Source: GCA-2401155 sp045047085 (GTDB lineage: Bacteria; Pseudomonadota; Alphaproteobacteria; Rhizobiales; Rhizobiaceae). From it: 64,000 nucleotides of DNA. The stretch is taken from assembly GCA_045047085.1 (NCBI GenBank), contig JASFYT010000046.1, positions 48,753 to 112,752 of the forward strand, given 5' to 3'. Positions 26,712-35,291 of the stretch are shown here, in pieces. The notes under the pieces were generated by a model. That model was given only the letters and a program-made list of their open reading frames with translations. It was not told the origin of the DNA and searched no databases. Position 1 is the first letter of the stretch, and the number at the start of each line of letters is the position of its first letter. Position numbers and translations under genes: made by a program.

Positions 26712-27427
26712 GTGCATTTTTTGAAGAACTGGACTATCGTCCAACGCCGATTGGCGCACTGAGCTTGCGACGCAGACGCGAAATGTCACTGGGTGTGGAT
26801 GTCATCGAAATCAAACTCGGCGAAGAGTTTTTGATGTCGAGCCTGTTTACGGTTTCCGAGGTCGCCCTTTCTAATTTGGGACTTGCAGAACTGAACACCG
26901 GATCAGCTGATGTAGTGGTCGGTGGACTTGGGCTTGGCTATACAGCGCGTACTGTATTGGAGCATGAAAACGTCAAATCCCTGATAGTGGTTGATGCGCT
27001 GGAAGCGGTGATTGACTGGCATGAAAGCGGGTTATTACCTTTGGGTGAAGGATTAACCAGCGATCCACGTTGTCGTTTCAGGCATGGAGACTTCTTTGCG
27101 CTTGCTGCCTCTGATGAAGGGTTTTCGCCCGATGAACCGGGCAAGAAGTTCGATGCTATTCTGGTTGATATCGACCACTCTCCAGAGTTTTTCCTCGATG
27201 CACAAAACGCTTCATTCTATCAGCCGGAAGGCTTGAAGAAACTCACCCATCACCTGCGCCCCGGCGGTGTATTTGGCCTCTGGTCCAATGACCGACCAGA
27301 TGAGCGCTTTATTAGAAGGCTAGAAGAAATCTTCGATGAAGCACGGGGCGAAGTGGTAACGTTTCATAATCCGTTACAAAACCGCGAAGCTGTTCAGAGC
27401 GTCTATCTGGCGAAGGTTGCTGGTTAA
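26708..27427 (+). CDS. Spermidine synthase-like class I SAM/dcSAM-binding protein
   Basis: A 239-residue Rossmann-fold protein of the spermidine synthase / SAM methyltransferase superfamily. The nucleotide-binding loop is VVVGGLGLGYTARTVLE near residue 75, the acidic strand end VVDALEAVIDWH follows, and FDAILVDIDHSPEFFLD is the catalytic-region strand. Upstream residues PIGALSLRRRREM resemble the family's N-terminal strand pattern. I cannot tell aminopropyl transfer from methyl transfer by eye. The start at 26708 overlaps the stop of the previous gene; a weak terminator hairpin follows at 27483-27504. Confidence 0.8.
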   Translation: MSAFFEELDYRPTPIGALSLRRRREMSLGVDVIEIKLGEEFLMSSLFTVSEVALSNLGLAELNTGSADVVVGGLGLGYTARTVLEHENVKSLIVVDALEAVIDWHESGLLPLGEGLTSDPRCRFRHGDFFALAASDEGFSPDEPGKKFDAILVDIDHSPEFFLDAQNASFYQPEGLKKLTHHLRPGGVFGLWSNDRPDERFIRRLEEIFDEARGEVVTFHNPLQNREAVQSVYLAKVAG

Positions 27428-27482
27428 GAGCGGCGCAGCGTTAGCTAACCCAAACGCTAATGCTGGATAGATGAAGCCTGTG

Positions 27483-27504
27483 ATATGGTAGAACCATATT
27501 TTTT
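27483..27504 (+). terminator. Short Rho-independent terminator candidate
   Basis: A 7-bp stem (27483-27489 with 27493-27499) with a 3-base loop followed by a run of T. It lies 56 bases after the spermidine synthase-like gene. The stem is AT-rich and short, so efficiency is uncertain. Confidence 0.45.
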
Positions 27505-27696
27505 ACCTGAGAACTGACAAATTTTCCCAAGTCCGCAAGTCCGATTGTGCAATAGCTTATATTGAACAGTATGGGTTAGTGAAATTTCGGATCCGACCCT
27601 TCTTTGTTTTTCATCTTTTTAACAAACAGCGCTTGTAAATTCAATATTTAGTACGATATCTAATTATATAGCTTGATGTCATACTAGGAGAGATGA

Positions 27697-28842
27697 ATGA
27701 ACAGACGGAAATTTTTGACCCTGTCAGGTGGTGGCGTTATTGTGGCGGCGGGCGCGGGTGTTGCAGGGTTTGTTTTCACTCGCACTCCCAAGAAAGCACT
27801 TATTCCCTGGGCACAGGCTGGGTCGCTCTATAGCGAACCTCGAAAACGCGCCCTCTCCTATGCAATCCTTGCGCCCAACCCTCACAACCGCCAGCCATGG
27901 CTGGTTGATCTATCAAAGGAGAACAGGATCATTCTCCATGTGGATACGAGCCGTCTGCTACCTCATACTGATCCGTATAATCGACAAATTACGATTGGGC
28001 TTGGATGTTTTCTTGAAATTCTGCGCATGGCAGCGGCGGAAGACGGATACCGCGTTACAACGGATGCTTTTCCGGAAGGAAGTGGTGAGAACCTTGATGA
28101 GCGGCCCGTGGCTATTCTCTCATTTGAAGCAGATAAAACTGTCCAAAAAGACCCACTTTTTGCGTTTGTGCTGGAACGCCGTTCGTTGAAAGTTCCCTAT
28201 GATATGGAGCGCAGAATACCGGAACCTGACCTTCAAAAACTGGTCACTCTTGGGAATGGTGATGTGCAAATCAGCGGCACGATTGCGGCCTCGAAAGTTT
28301 CACAACTCCGCCAGTTGACCAATGAAGCATCCATCACGGAATTGCATACCCATCGCATGAATAAGGAAAGCATTGATTTGGCACGTATCGGGAAATCGGA
28401 GATTGAAGCCAAGCCCGATGGCATTGATCTTGGTGGCCCATTTATGGAAGCGCTATCGATGTTTGGGTTATTCACACGCGAAGGCGCACTGGACCCAACC
28501 TCATCTATCTTCAAGCAGGGGCAGGAAATGCTGTTGGCTCAAAGCGATAGCGCCATGGGTCATGTGTGGCTTGTCACCAAAGGCAATAGCCGTCTCGACC
28601 AGCTCAATGCCGGGCGTGATTGGGTGCGCGTGAATTTGACGACGACTTCCATGGGGCTTGGACTTCATCCGCATAGCCAGGCACTGCAAGAATGGCCTGA
28701 GATGAAGGTGCATTATGATAAATGCCACGCCCTTTTGGCACCTGATGGCGGCACGGTTCAAATGCTGGGGCGATTGGGTTATGGTGAAAAAATTGCACCG
28801 AGTCCCCGATGGCCATTGGATACAAGAATTATAGATGCCTGA
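27697..28842 (+). CDS. Tat-exported Acg-type nitroreductase family protein
   Basis: A 381-residue protein with a twin-arginine signal (MNRRKFLTLSGGG followed by a hydrophobic stretch to about residue 28). The rest resembles the Acg/Rv2032-like branch of the FMN nitroreductase fold: APNPHNRQPWLVDL near residue 60 is the flavin phosphate region and RRSLKVPYD a second conserved segment. Tat export fits a folded flavoprotein. Acg proteins in mycobacteria are thought to bind flavin rather than catalyse nitroreduction, so the reaction is open. The stop codon lies inside the following MarR-type gene (8-base overlap). Confidence 0.83.
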   Translation: MNRRKFLTLSGGGVIVAAGAGVAGFVFTRTPKKALIPWAQAGSLYSEPRKRALSYAILAPNPHNRQPWLVDLSKENRIILHVDTSRLLPHTDPYNRQITIGLGCFLEILRMAAAEDGYRVTTDAFPEGSGENLDERPVAILSFEADKTVQKDPLFAFVLERRSLKVPYDMERRIPEPDLQKLVTLGNGDVQISGTIAASKVSQLRQLTNEASITELHTHRMNKESIDLARIGKSEIEAKPDGIDLGGPFMEALSMFGLFTREGALDPTSSIFKQGQEMLLAQSDSAMGHVWLVTKGNSRLDQLNAGRDWVRVNLTTTSMGLGLHPHSQALQEWPEMKVHYDKCHALLAPDGGTVQMLGRLGYGEKIAPSPRWPLDTRIIDA

Positions 28843-29293
28843 TCAGTTAAAGACACCCAAAGAGAATTTGTTCGGCCTATTAACGGAAATCGGCATTATC
28901 AATCAATTGATGACGACAGAGTTCAACCATTTGATGCCGGATGGACTTCACATTTCCCAATTCGGCGTTATCAACCACCTTTGCCGGGTGGCAGATGGCT
29001 GGACACCGCTTCGCCTTGCGAACGCCTTTCAGGTAACAAAGGCCACAATGACCAACACACTGGCAAGACTTTCTGCGCGTGGCCTTGTTGAAGTTCGAAA
29101 TAACCCGGCAGATGGGCGCAGCAAGCTGGTGTTTATTACTTCGGACGGCAGGGTATTTCAAAAGCGAGCAATTGCCTCACTTGAGCCGTTTCTTATGAAG
29201 ATGGGCAAGGAGCTCGATTTGGAAGCGCTGATAAAAATACTCCCGCAGCTTGAAAAACTGCGGGAATATTTTGATAATAACCGGACTGCCTGA
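28835..29293 (+). CDS. MarR family transcriptional regulator
   Basis: A 152-residue winged-helix dimer-type regulator. The DNA-binding part is seen as GWTPLRLANAFQVTKATMTNTLARLSARGLVEV around residues 55-88, followed by the wing NPADGRSKLVFITSDG. It overlaps the Tat nitroreductase gene by 8 bases, so the regulator is probably co-transcribed and may control that gene. MarR proteins of this type often sense phenolic or electrophilic compounds; the ligand here is unknown. Confidence 0.92.
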   Translation: MPDQLKTPKENLFGLLTEIGIINQLMTTEFNHLMPDGLHISQFGVINHLCRVADGWTPLRLANAFQVTKATMTNTLARLSARGLVEVRNNPADGRSKLVFITSDGRVFQKRAIASLEPFLMKMGKELDLEALIKILPQLEKLREYFDNNRTA

Positions 29294-29299
29294 CGCTAT

Positions 29300-29857
29300 T
29301 TATCGCCCATCTTCCGAGAAATATGTTTCACAGGAGATGACACTGGCATAACTCATTGCTAAAGGCGCCATGAAGGCAGCGTGCACCTGTGATGCGGGCA
29401 CCTCCACATCATTGAACATGACTTCTTTTGCACCACAAGCATCCTCAACCACTGTAACTTCATAACCAAAATCAGAGGCGGCTCTGGTGGTGGCGTCGAT
29501 ACACATCTGGCTCATTGCACCACAAATGGTGATTTTGGATACTCCCCTCGCCTCAAGTTCCACCCCCAAGGAGGTATCCTGAAAGCTATTGGCTTTATGT
29601 TTCAGAATAACCGTTTCACCTTCATTTGGAGCAACGGAGGCGTGGGTTTCTGCGCCAGTGGTTCCAGGCCTGAAAAACGGAGCTTCCTGTGATGGTATCT
29701 CATGACGGATATGGATAATTTCGTAACCATGTTTGCGGGCGTGTTCGAGCAGGCGAACAGCGTTTGCCGTTACCTCCTGCATCTTATCTACCGGCCACAT
29801 ACCACCTTCAAAATAATCATTCTGGATATCGATGAGAACTAGCGCATTATTTGACAT
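29300..29857 (-). CDS. Isochorismatase-family cysteine hydrolase
   Basis: A 185-residue enzyme of the isochorismatase/nicotinamidase fold. The catalytic triad is visible: Asp in ALVLIDIQNDYF near residue 8, Lys in VILKHKANSF near 80, and Cys in GAMSQMCIDATTRAA near 115. The precise amide substrate cannot be read from sequence. The start at 29857 (MSNNALVLIDIQ) has GGAG upstream; the open frame extends to 29884. It is divergent from a GlxA-type AraC regulator, a common arrangement in which the regulator controls the hydrolase. Confidence 0.92.
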   Translation of the reverse strand: MSNNALVLIDIQNDYFEGGMWPVDKMQEVTANAVRLLEHARKHGYEIIHIRHEIPSQEAPFFRPGTTGAETHASVAPNEGETVILKHKANSFQDTSLGVELEARGVSKITICGAMSQMCIDATTRAASDFGYEVTVVEDACGAKEVMFNDVEVPASQVHAAFMAPLAMSYASVISCETYFSEDGR

Positions 29858-29950
29858 TTCAAACTCCAATTGTTGACTGTCCAATACCTAAACTCTGAGC
29901 ACGTTCAATATAATTGGCGTAAATGACATTTAATATGCTATATCAGCCAA

Positions 29951-30892
29951 ATGACCTCAATTTCTCATTCCATTGCAATCATTGCCTATCGTGATGTCCA
30001 GATGTCGGCTGTACTCGGGCTCGCTGATTTGTTCACGATTGCTAATCGCCATAGCCTGAAACTTGGTGGTTCCCGATTGGAGGTACATCAACTAAGCGAT
30101 GAGATGATGCTGGAAACAACAGACTCTTTTGACGCAATCATCCTGCCGCCTTCGTTAGGGAACTCGCGGGGCGAAGGTGAAACTGCCATTCACAACTGGC
30201 TGCGCGAACAACATGCTGGCGGCGCGTTAATGTGCTCGGTATGCGCGGGGGCATTCTGGCTGGGGCATAGCGGACTTTTAAAGGGACGTCCTTCGACAAC
30301 CCACTGGGCACTTGAAGAGGAATTCCGCAATAGTTTTCCAGATACGCAGCTTAGTGCCCAACATTTGCTGATTGATGACAATGATATTGTGACTGCTGGT
30401 GGGCTGATGGCCTGGCTGGATCTGGGATTGTTTATCGTTGATCGCTGGCTCGGCCCACAGGTGGTTTCACAAACCGCACGCCACTTGTTGATAGACCCCA
30501 GCGGGCGGGAACAACGTAACTATCGAAGTTTCATGCCTCCTCTTCACCATGGTGACAGGGCCATTCTCACGCTTCAACATTGGTTGGAAGAACACACGAA
30601 TAGCGAAATTACAGTTGCAGCAATGGCTGAACGGACGAAACTATCGGGTAGAACGTTCCTTAGGCGTTTTAAAAAAGCCACCGGCTTTACACCCAACAAT
30701 TATGTCCAGAAACTGCGCATTGAGAAGGCGCGGGGCTTGCTGGAACGTACGCGCATACCAGTAAGCGAAATCAGTTGGAATGTGGGTTATCAGGACACGT
30801 CAGCCTTCAGCCGGGTTTTCCGTGCAACCACTGGCCTGACCGCGGGAGAATATCGAAACCGGTTCGGGCTTTTGGCACGAAGTGGCTCCTGA
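29951..30892 (+). CDS. GlxA-type AraC transcriptional regulator with DJ-1/PfpI domain
   Basis: A 313-residue regulator. The N-terminal DJ-1/PfpI (class I amidotransferase-like) domain covers about residues 8-175 and contains the elbow segment LMCSVCAGAFWLGHSG with a candidate Cys. The C-terminal AraC domain (about 205-305) contains ITVAAMAERTKLSGRTFLRRF and the second helix-turn-helix ISWNVGYQDTSAFSRVF. Regulators of this type often sense amino acid derivatives or quaternary amines. The 93-base divergent gap to the hydrolase gene is the likely operator region. Confidence 0.93.
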   Translation: MTSISHSIAIIAYRDVQMSAVLGLADLFTIANRHSLKLGGSRLEVHQLSDEMMLETTDSFDAIILPPSLGNSRGEGETAIHNWLREQHAGGALMCSVCAGAFWLGHSGLLKGRPSTTHWALEEEFRNSFPDTQLSAQHLLIDDNDIVTAGGLMAWLDLGLFIVDRWLGPQVVSQTARHLLIDPSGREQRNYRSFMPPLHHGDRAILTLQHWLEEHTNSEITVAAMAERTKLSGRTFLRRFKKATGFTPNNYVQKLRIEKARGLLERTRIPVSEISWNVGYQDTSAFSRVFRATTGLTAGEYRNRFGLLARSGS

Positions 30893-30978
30893 ACATTATG
30901 TACAGCGTATGTTTGGTGACTTCATTTATCCCGGTGCCAACAAAATCATCACTTGCACACGCTGCATCCTCGATATTT

Positions 30979-31353
30979 TTAATCGGACATTTTCTCCAGT
31001 AACCGCGCCATTTGGAGTTCGAGTCGCTTTACCTCACGCAATGTCCGGTTGGTTTCCATACGCATCCAGCTCCATAGTTTGATCATCATCTGCGCCGTTA
31101 AACCGAACCATGCAATGCCTGCCCAGCGGAGCATTGTGTTGGTGTCATCCACGGTGGCAAATTTCCATGCAGCGTAGAAGCCAACAACCGTCAGGAACAA
31201 TCCGGCAAGAAGGGTTACCACCGTTATCCATGCCATTTTGCCCTGAAACAATCCGCCGAACTGACCCAAAAGGCTCTGTTCGCCTAACTGTTCCATCAAT
31301 GCGCGATCTTCAGCTTCGAGCGCTTCCTCGATTCTTTGATCAAGTTTGGTCAT
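30979..31353 (-). CDS. Small membrane protein, DUF6768-like, paired with ECF sigma factor
   Basis: A 124-residue protein with two predicted membrane segments (about residues 40-62 and 75-95) between a charged N-terminal part (KLDQRIEEALEAEDRALMEQLGEQ) and a basic C-terminal helix (RMETNRTLREVKRLELQMARL). It resembles the alphaproteobacterial DUF6768 family, found beside ECF sigma factors. Two ATGs are possible: 31359 lies only 3 nt from AAGGAG, so 31353 is preferred. The gene overlaps the end of the sigma gene, and its position suggests a role in controlling it, possibly as an anti-sigma factor; no known anti-sigma motif is visible. Confidence 0.82.
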   Translation of the reverse strand: MTKLDQRIEEALEAEDRALMEQLGEQSLLGQFGGLFQGKMAWITVVTLLAGLFLTVVGFYAAWKFATVDDTNTMLRWAGIAWFGLTAQMMIKLWSWMRMETNRTLREVKRLELQMARLLEKMSD

Positions 31354-31909
31354 TTTCATTTTCTCCTTCTAATGCCGCACGCAAATTGCGACGGGCATGC
31401 ATAAGGCGGGTTTTTACGGTTCCCGCCGGAACCTTTAACGCAACTGAAATCTCGGCAATGCTGAAACCCTCAATGTAATGCAGGGCAATTGTTGCGTGCT
31501 GTTCTTTCGAAAGTTCCGCCATCGCCTTGTTGAGTGGGGTTCGATCGGCCTGTGCTTCAATATTAGCTTGAGAATTGTCCACAGCCTCAGGCTCTGCGGC
31601 AAATGCCATGCCATCACGGCGTTTGCGGGTGATTTTGCGAATTGTATCGGCTGTGCGCCTTGTGACAATTCTGTGGGCCCATGCGGGAAATACAACCACA
31701 TCCTTTAAACCCGGCAGGCCCCTATAGATATCAATCCAGCTATCCTGAACGATGTCTCTGGCTAGTTCCATTTCGCCAGATAAACGATAGGCATGGGCGA
31801 TTAATCGTGGCTGCCAGTGTTTTACCAAACGCTCAAAAGCGGCACTGTTGCCGGTGCGGGCGCTGGCAGCCAGATATTCATCAAATTTGCGCGCAACGTT
31901 CCGCCGCAT
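31340..31909 (-). CDS. ECF-type RNA polymerase sigma factor
   Basis: A 189-residue sigma-70 family protein with only regions 2 and 4. Region 2 is seen from FERLVKHWQPRLIAHAYRL to ELARDIVQDSWIDIYRGL (about residues 25-65), and region 4 as ALHYIEGFSIAEISVAL and PAGTVKTRLMHARRNLR near the C-terminus. The linker (about 95-125) is rich in acidic residues. The downstream membrane protein gene overlaps it by 14-20 bases, so they form one operon. An inverted repeat sits 21 bases upstream of the start. Confidence 0.94.
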   Translation of the reverse strand: MRRNVARKFDEYLAASARTGNSAAFERLVKHWQPRLIAHAYRLSGEMELARDIVQDSWIDIYRGLPGLKDVVVFPAWAHRIVTRRTADTIRKITRKRRDGMAFAAEPEAVDNSQANIEAQADRTPLNKAMAELSKEQHATIALHYIEGFSIAEISVALKVPAGTVKTRLMHARRNLRAALEGENENDQT

Positions 31910-32222
31910 GGCAATTTACTTTCGAGTGTTTCAACGAACCTTACAATATAAGTCGTTGAATATCCCGAAGCGGTTCAATTGAGTCTTCAGAGAACGTTTT
32001 AACCAACGTTTTCCCGGCCATGGGGGGATGAAAAATCCACATCAGGACTATGCTTGTGGATCTAAATTCAGATGGCTTTCAGATTTTTGTTCGTTTTTTT
32101 CAAATCTCACGCCACCTGATTATGAGTAATACCGTTTAATTTCAATGCGGTACGAACACAATATGAAGAAAAACTTCCGAAAAATTGATGGCGTATAAAT
32201 TCTGCCGTCTGACTATAAGGCC
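31910..32222. other. Gap between the FAH-family gene and the ECF sigma gene
   Basis: 313 bases downstream of... the sigma gene's 5' side and the FAH-family gene's 3' side, both genes being on the minus strand. Apart from the inverted repeat near the left end, I saw no coding frame, terminator or RNA element that I can support. Confidence 0.55.
31930..31960. promoter_or_regulatory. 8-bp inverted repeat upstream of the ECF sigma gene
   Basis: ttcaacga (31930-31937) and tcgttgaa (31953-31960) form a perfect inverted repeat with 15 bases between the arms, 21 bases before the sigma factor ATG. The spacing suits a dimeric regulator on two faces of the helix. The intervening sequence contains a -10-like TATATT on the minus strand. 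Function is inferred only from position. Confidence 0.45.
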
Positions 32223-32909
32223 TTAAATTAGCTTGAAGGAAATTTCGCCGATTCCATCAATACCGCCTTTGACTTCGTCGCCTTTTTCGGCGGCATCCAC
32301 GCCCGCAGGCGTCCCGGTATAAATGAGATCACCTTGTTTCAATTCTACAAATCTGGAGAGATAGACGATGACTTCCGGTACGGACCATATCAATTCGTTG
32401 AGGCTTGCGTCTTGTCGACCATCACCATTGACGGTGAGCCAAATGCGTTTCCCTTCGAGATCGGCAGGTGCACGCTTAACCAGTGTTGTACAAGGGGCGG
32501 AATAATCAAACCCCTTGGAGAGATCCCATGGACGGCCTTTTTTCTTGGCTTCGCCCTGCAAATCGCGACGTGTAAGATCAACGCCGACTCCATAACCAAA
32601 AATATGGTCGTTGGCATTATCCACCTCAATGTTTGATCCATCCTTACCTATTGCAACAACCAGTTCAATTTCATGGTGCAGTGAATTCGTCTCACTTGGA
32701 TAGGGAACATCTGCGCCATCGCTGACAATTGCATCGGCAGGCTTGGTGAAGAAAAACGGATCTTCGCGGTCCGGATCGTGGCCCATTTCACGCGCGTGTG
32801 CAGCATAATTGCGACCCACACAAAAAATACGGCGAATTGGGAAACGCTCACCTATGCCCTCTACCGGCAAGGAAGACGTCGGAAACGGTTCAAAAACAAA
32901 ACTGGGCAT
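32223..32909 (-). CDS. Fumarylacetoacetate hydrolase (FAH) family protein
   Basis: A 228-residue cytoplasmic enzyme of the FAH superfamily, whose members hydrolyse or decarboxylate acylpyruvates and related keto acids using Mg or Mn. The metal-binding Glu-x-Glu is in LHHEIELVVAIGK near residue 78, and an Asp follows in YGVGVDLTRRDLQ near 110. RRIFCVGRNYAAHAREMG near residue 28 is typical of the short fumarylpyruvate hydrolase/YcgM group. No aromatic degradation genes are adjacent, so the substrate is open. It is a single-gene unit between intergenic gaps. Confidence 0.92.
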   Translation of the reverse strand: MPSFVFEPFPTSSLPVEGIGERFPIRRIFCVGRNYAAHAREMGHDPDREDPFFFTKPADAIVSDGADVPYPSETNSLHHEIELVVAIGKDGSNIEVDNANDHIFGYGVGVDLTRRDLQGEAKKKGRPWDLSKGFDYSAPCTTLVKRAPADLEGKRIWLTVNGDGRQDASLNELIWSVPEVIVYLSRFVELKQGDLIYTGTPAGVDAAEKGDEVKGGIDGIGEISFKLI

Positions 32910-33008
32910 GGATACGGGCCTTTTATCTAAGTCGAAATATTATCTGGAATTCGGCTTAGAAGTAGCAGACCAAGGTGCATGCAGCAATGTTGAAGGGGCG
33001 ATTACTTC

Positions 33009-34820
33009 CTACCTTCCCAGCATAAACTCGCGGGAACCTTCCTGACCAAAATTTCGATTTAAAAAGGCGGGTCGGATGTTCTTCAAATCGAGCATGGTCA
33101 GCCCCACGGCGGCGTTATCCAGCTCCGGCCATTCAGCAAAACCAAGATAATTGCATCCGATGTTCTTATAGTGCCTGAACAGTACCGGAAGACTGCGTTT
33201 TCCGCCCTCAAAACCATTGATGAAATTGGCAACGTCAGCAAAATTGTGACAGGCTTTCACCATATCATCGACCGCCACTTCACGCGGGATATCGAGGCTT
33301 ATCTGGCGTTTAGGAGTGACAAAATTTATCATGCCTTCCTGGAGGCATTTATCCATAATGAAGCGATGCAACAATTCGCGTGAAATAGGTGTGAAAGTTT
33401 GCCCCATCGTGACCGGGCCAAACAGATACTTAATTTCCTTATTGAGACGGGCGACTTCCAATATGCCGCGCCACAACAAAAGTAATGGTGTATAGTGCCT
33501 TTGATATTCAGGCATGATAGCGGCGCGTCCCAGCTCCATTGAGCGGGGCAGGATTTTCAAAAATTGTGGTGACAGGTTGAAAATTGAGGATGACACCAAT
33601 TTTTCCTCAGCCTCAGCAGCGGAGGTAAATTTTGGCAGCATATAGCGATAGACGCCAACCATTTGATTTTTGTCATTATCCCACAAAATCAAATGGCTGT
33701 TGATTTTATCGTATTGGTCCTGCATCTCGTCGGCATTATTGAGTTTTGTCTCTTTGGAAAAGGCGGCAAATCGCACGTCACATATTGTTTTCAACAATTC
33801 TGGCGAAATATCCTTATCGACATTGTAGACGGAAAAATTCTTCTGGGTGACGAGGTGCTGAGCGCCTTTCACCAGATTTTCAGTGTTTCCTGCCAAACGA
33901 AACCCCGGCTTTGCGAGAGCAGTTTCACCCCCATTTAATATAGGGTCGGATTTCTTCGGCATATCAGTTTTTAGCGCATAGGTCAGGCTACGAGAGAACT
34001 GTCCCGGAGAAATGGCTTTGGCAATTTGTGCTAATTGCGGCGCGGATACCGGTTGACCAATACGGAAACGAAAATCATGGCCACCACGTAAAAATTCGCG
34101 CAGCAGCATATAGGTGCGTAATTTTGGGTGAATCAGGCCGGACAGGTTGAACAGCATCGAATTTCGCCCGGAAATGTGCATGGGCACCATTTCTCCACCG
34201 CTGATCTCGACAAAACGGTGCACCTGATCTGTCCATGCGGAATCTGATATAGTCCAGTCGGAGGTTTTTAAATGAGAGCAGATACGGCCAGGAAATAATG
34301 CCAGATCGCCGCCAGACCGTAAATGCCTCAGGGCTGTTGCCACAGACTTTCTATTCAGGCCACGATTATTCTCAGCCATGAATGGATCAACAAATAGCAG
34401 CCGATCATCGTTAAGTTGGGTTGCGGCCAATATGGTATTGGCAAACAGTTTCATGCGCGGGCGATGGTGCGTTAAGAGGCGAAACATGCCCAGCGCGTCT
34501 GGTAAGCCATAGGGATGGTTGGCGACGAACACCTTTGGGCCATCGCTAAGTTCTTCAAGAGCTGACGGGTTATCGATCGTCCACTTAATGTTCAATTCTT
34601 CAAACAAATAATCAATAATTTGATCTGCGTCCGGCCATGGCGGCCCAAGCTCCATCATGATGTCGTTGAATTTTTTAATGCCAATAATGCTTTCAATTGC
34701 AGTTATGGCAATGCCAGCTGCACCGGACGCTGGGGCTGTATCTATAGCCTGCTCGGCCGAAAACTTGCCGCTAAGCACTTTTTTCGTCGAAAGAAACTTG
34801 TTTGACTGAAAGGAATTCAT
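33009..34820 (-). CDS. Two-domain acyltransferase resembling ornithine lipid synthase OlsF
   Basis: A 603-residue protein with two acyltransferase domains. The N-terminal domain (about 50-290) is PlsC/lysophospholipid acyltransferase-like: NHPYGLPD (residues 101-108, His-x5-Asp) and LFPGR (175-179) stand for the catalytic and substrate-binding motifs. The C-terminal domain (about 330-590) resembles the OlsB-like GNAT acyltransferases, with VGVYRYMLP, ELGRAAIMPEYQ and FGPVTMG. This order matches OlsF, which N-acylates ornithine and then O-acylates the product. Rhizobia usually have separate OlsB and OlsA proteins. Substrate is inferred; a GNAT/lysophospholipid acyltransferase of other specificity is possible. 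Confidence 0.75.
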   Translation of the reverse strand: MNSFQSNKFLSTKKVLSGKFSAEQAIDTAPASGAAGIAITAIESIIGIKKFNDIMMELGPPWPDADQIIDYLFEELNIKWTIDNPSALEELSDGPKVFVANHPYGLPDALGMFRLLTHHRPRMKLFANTILAATQLNDDRLLFVDPFMAENNRGLNRKSVATALRHLRSGGDLALFPGRICSHLKTSDWTISDSAWTDQVHRFVEISGGEMVPMHISGRNSMLFNLSGLIHPKLRTYMLLREFLRGGHDFRFRIGQPVSAPQLAQIAKAISPGQFSRSLTYALKTDMPKKSDPILNGGETALAKPGFRLAGNTENLVKGAQHLVTQKNFSVYNVDKDISPELLKTICDVRFAAFSKETKLNNADEMQDQYDKINSHLILWDNDKNQMVGVYRYMLPKFTSAAEAEEKLVSSSIFNLSPQFLKILPRSMELGRAAIMPEYQRHYTPLLLLWRGILEVARLNKEIKYLFGPVTMGQTFTPISRELLHRFIMDKCLQEGMINFVTPKRQISLDIPREVAVDDMVKACHNFADVANFINGFEGGKRSLPVLFRHYKNIGCNYLGFAEWPELDNAAVGLTMLDLKNIRPAFLNRNFGQEGSREFMLGR

Positions 34821-35291
34821 CGCAGTTCAGGTATCCATCATTTTAGCCTCATCCCGCCACAGAATGGAGCTTAAAATTGGCCGTTGTCATACGGCTTTCG
34901 CGAAGTTGTTTCGAGCCTTAATGCTCGACGCCCTGGTAGCAACTAAACGTTTTCAATTTCACTCGTTTTAAACCCTCGGACCATCCAATAAACTGGTACA
35001 AAAGTTCACCAAATTTGCGTTTATTCCGGGAATCAAGCCATTTTATGGCAATTACGTGAACCAAATAATTCAAATCGCCTGAATCCCACACCGCACTCTT
35101 GAGGGTGCTTAGACCACAAAATTACGGGGTTAGTCCAATAAAATTCAACTTTTTCGGCGAATTATTCATGTGTTTGGAGTTTTCCACAATTTCCAACCCG
35201 TGCTTTTCAGCAAGGACCGAAGCGCCTATGGCGCTTTTCTTTCCTGCGTCCTAAGCTGCCAATATTGCAATTTTATGACAGGATATGACGC
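34821..35291. other. Divergent gap between the OlsF-like and SDR genes
   Basis: 471 bases that must carry the promoters of both divergent genes. I noted one short hairpin at 35219-35242 and no coding frame, repeat or promoter pair strong enough to report. Confidence 0.55.
35219..35242 (+). terminator. Short hairpin with T-rich tail
   Basis: A 7-bp stem centred on agcgcc-tat-ggcgct with a T-rich right flank, 50 bases before the SDR gene. No gene on the plus strand precedes it, so it could end an unannotated transcript or lie in the SDR leader. Confidence 0.3.
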
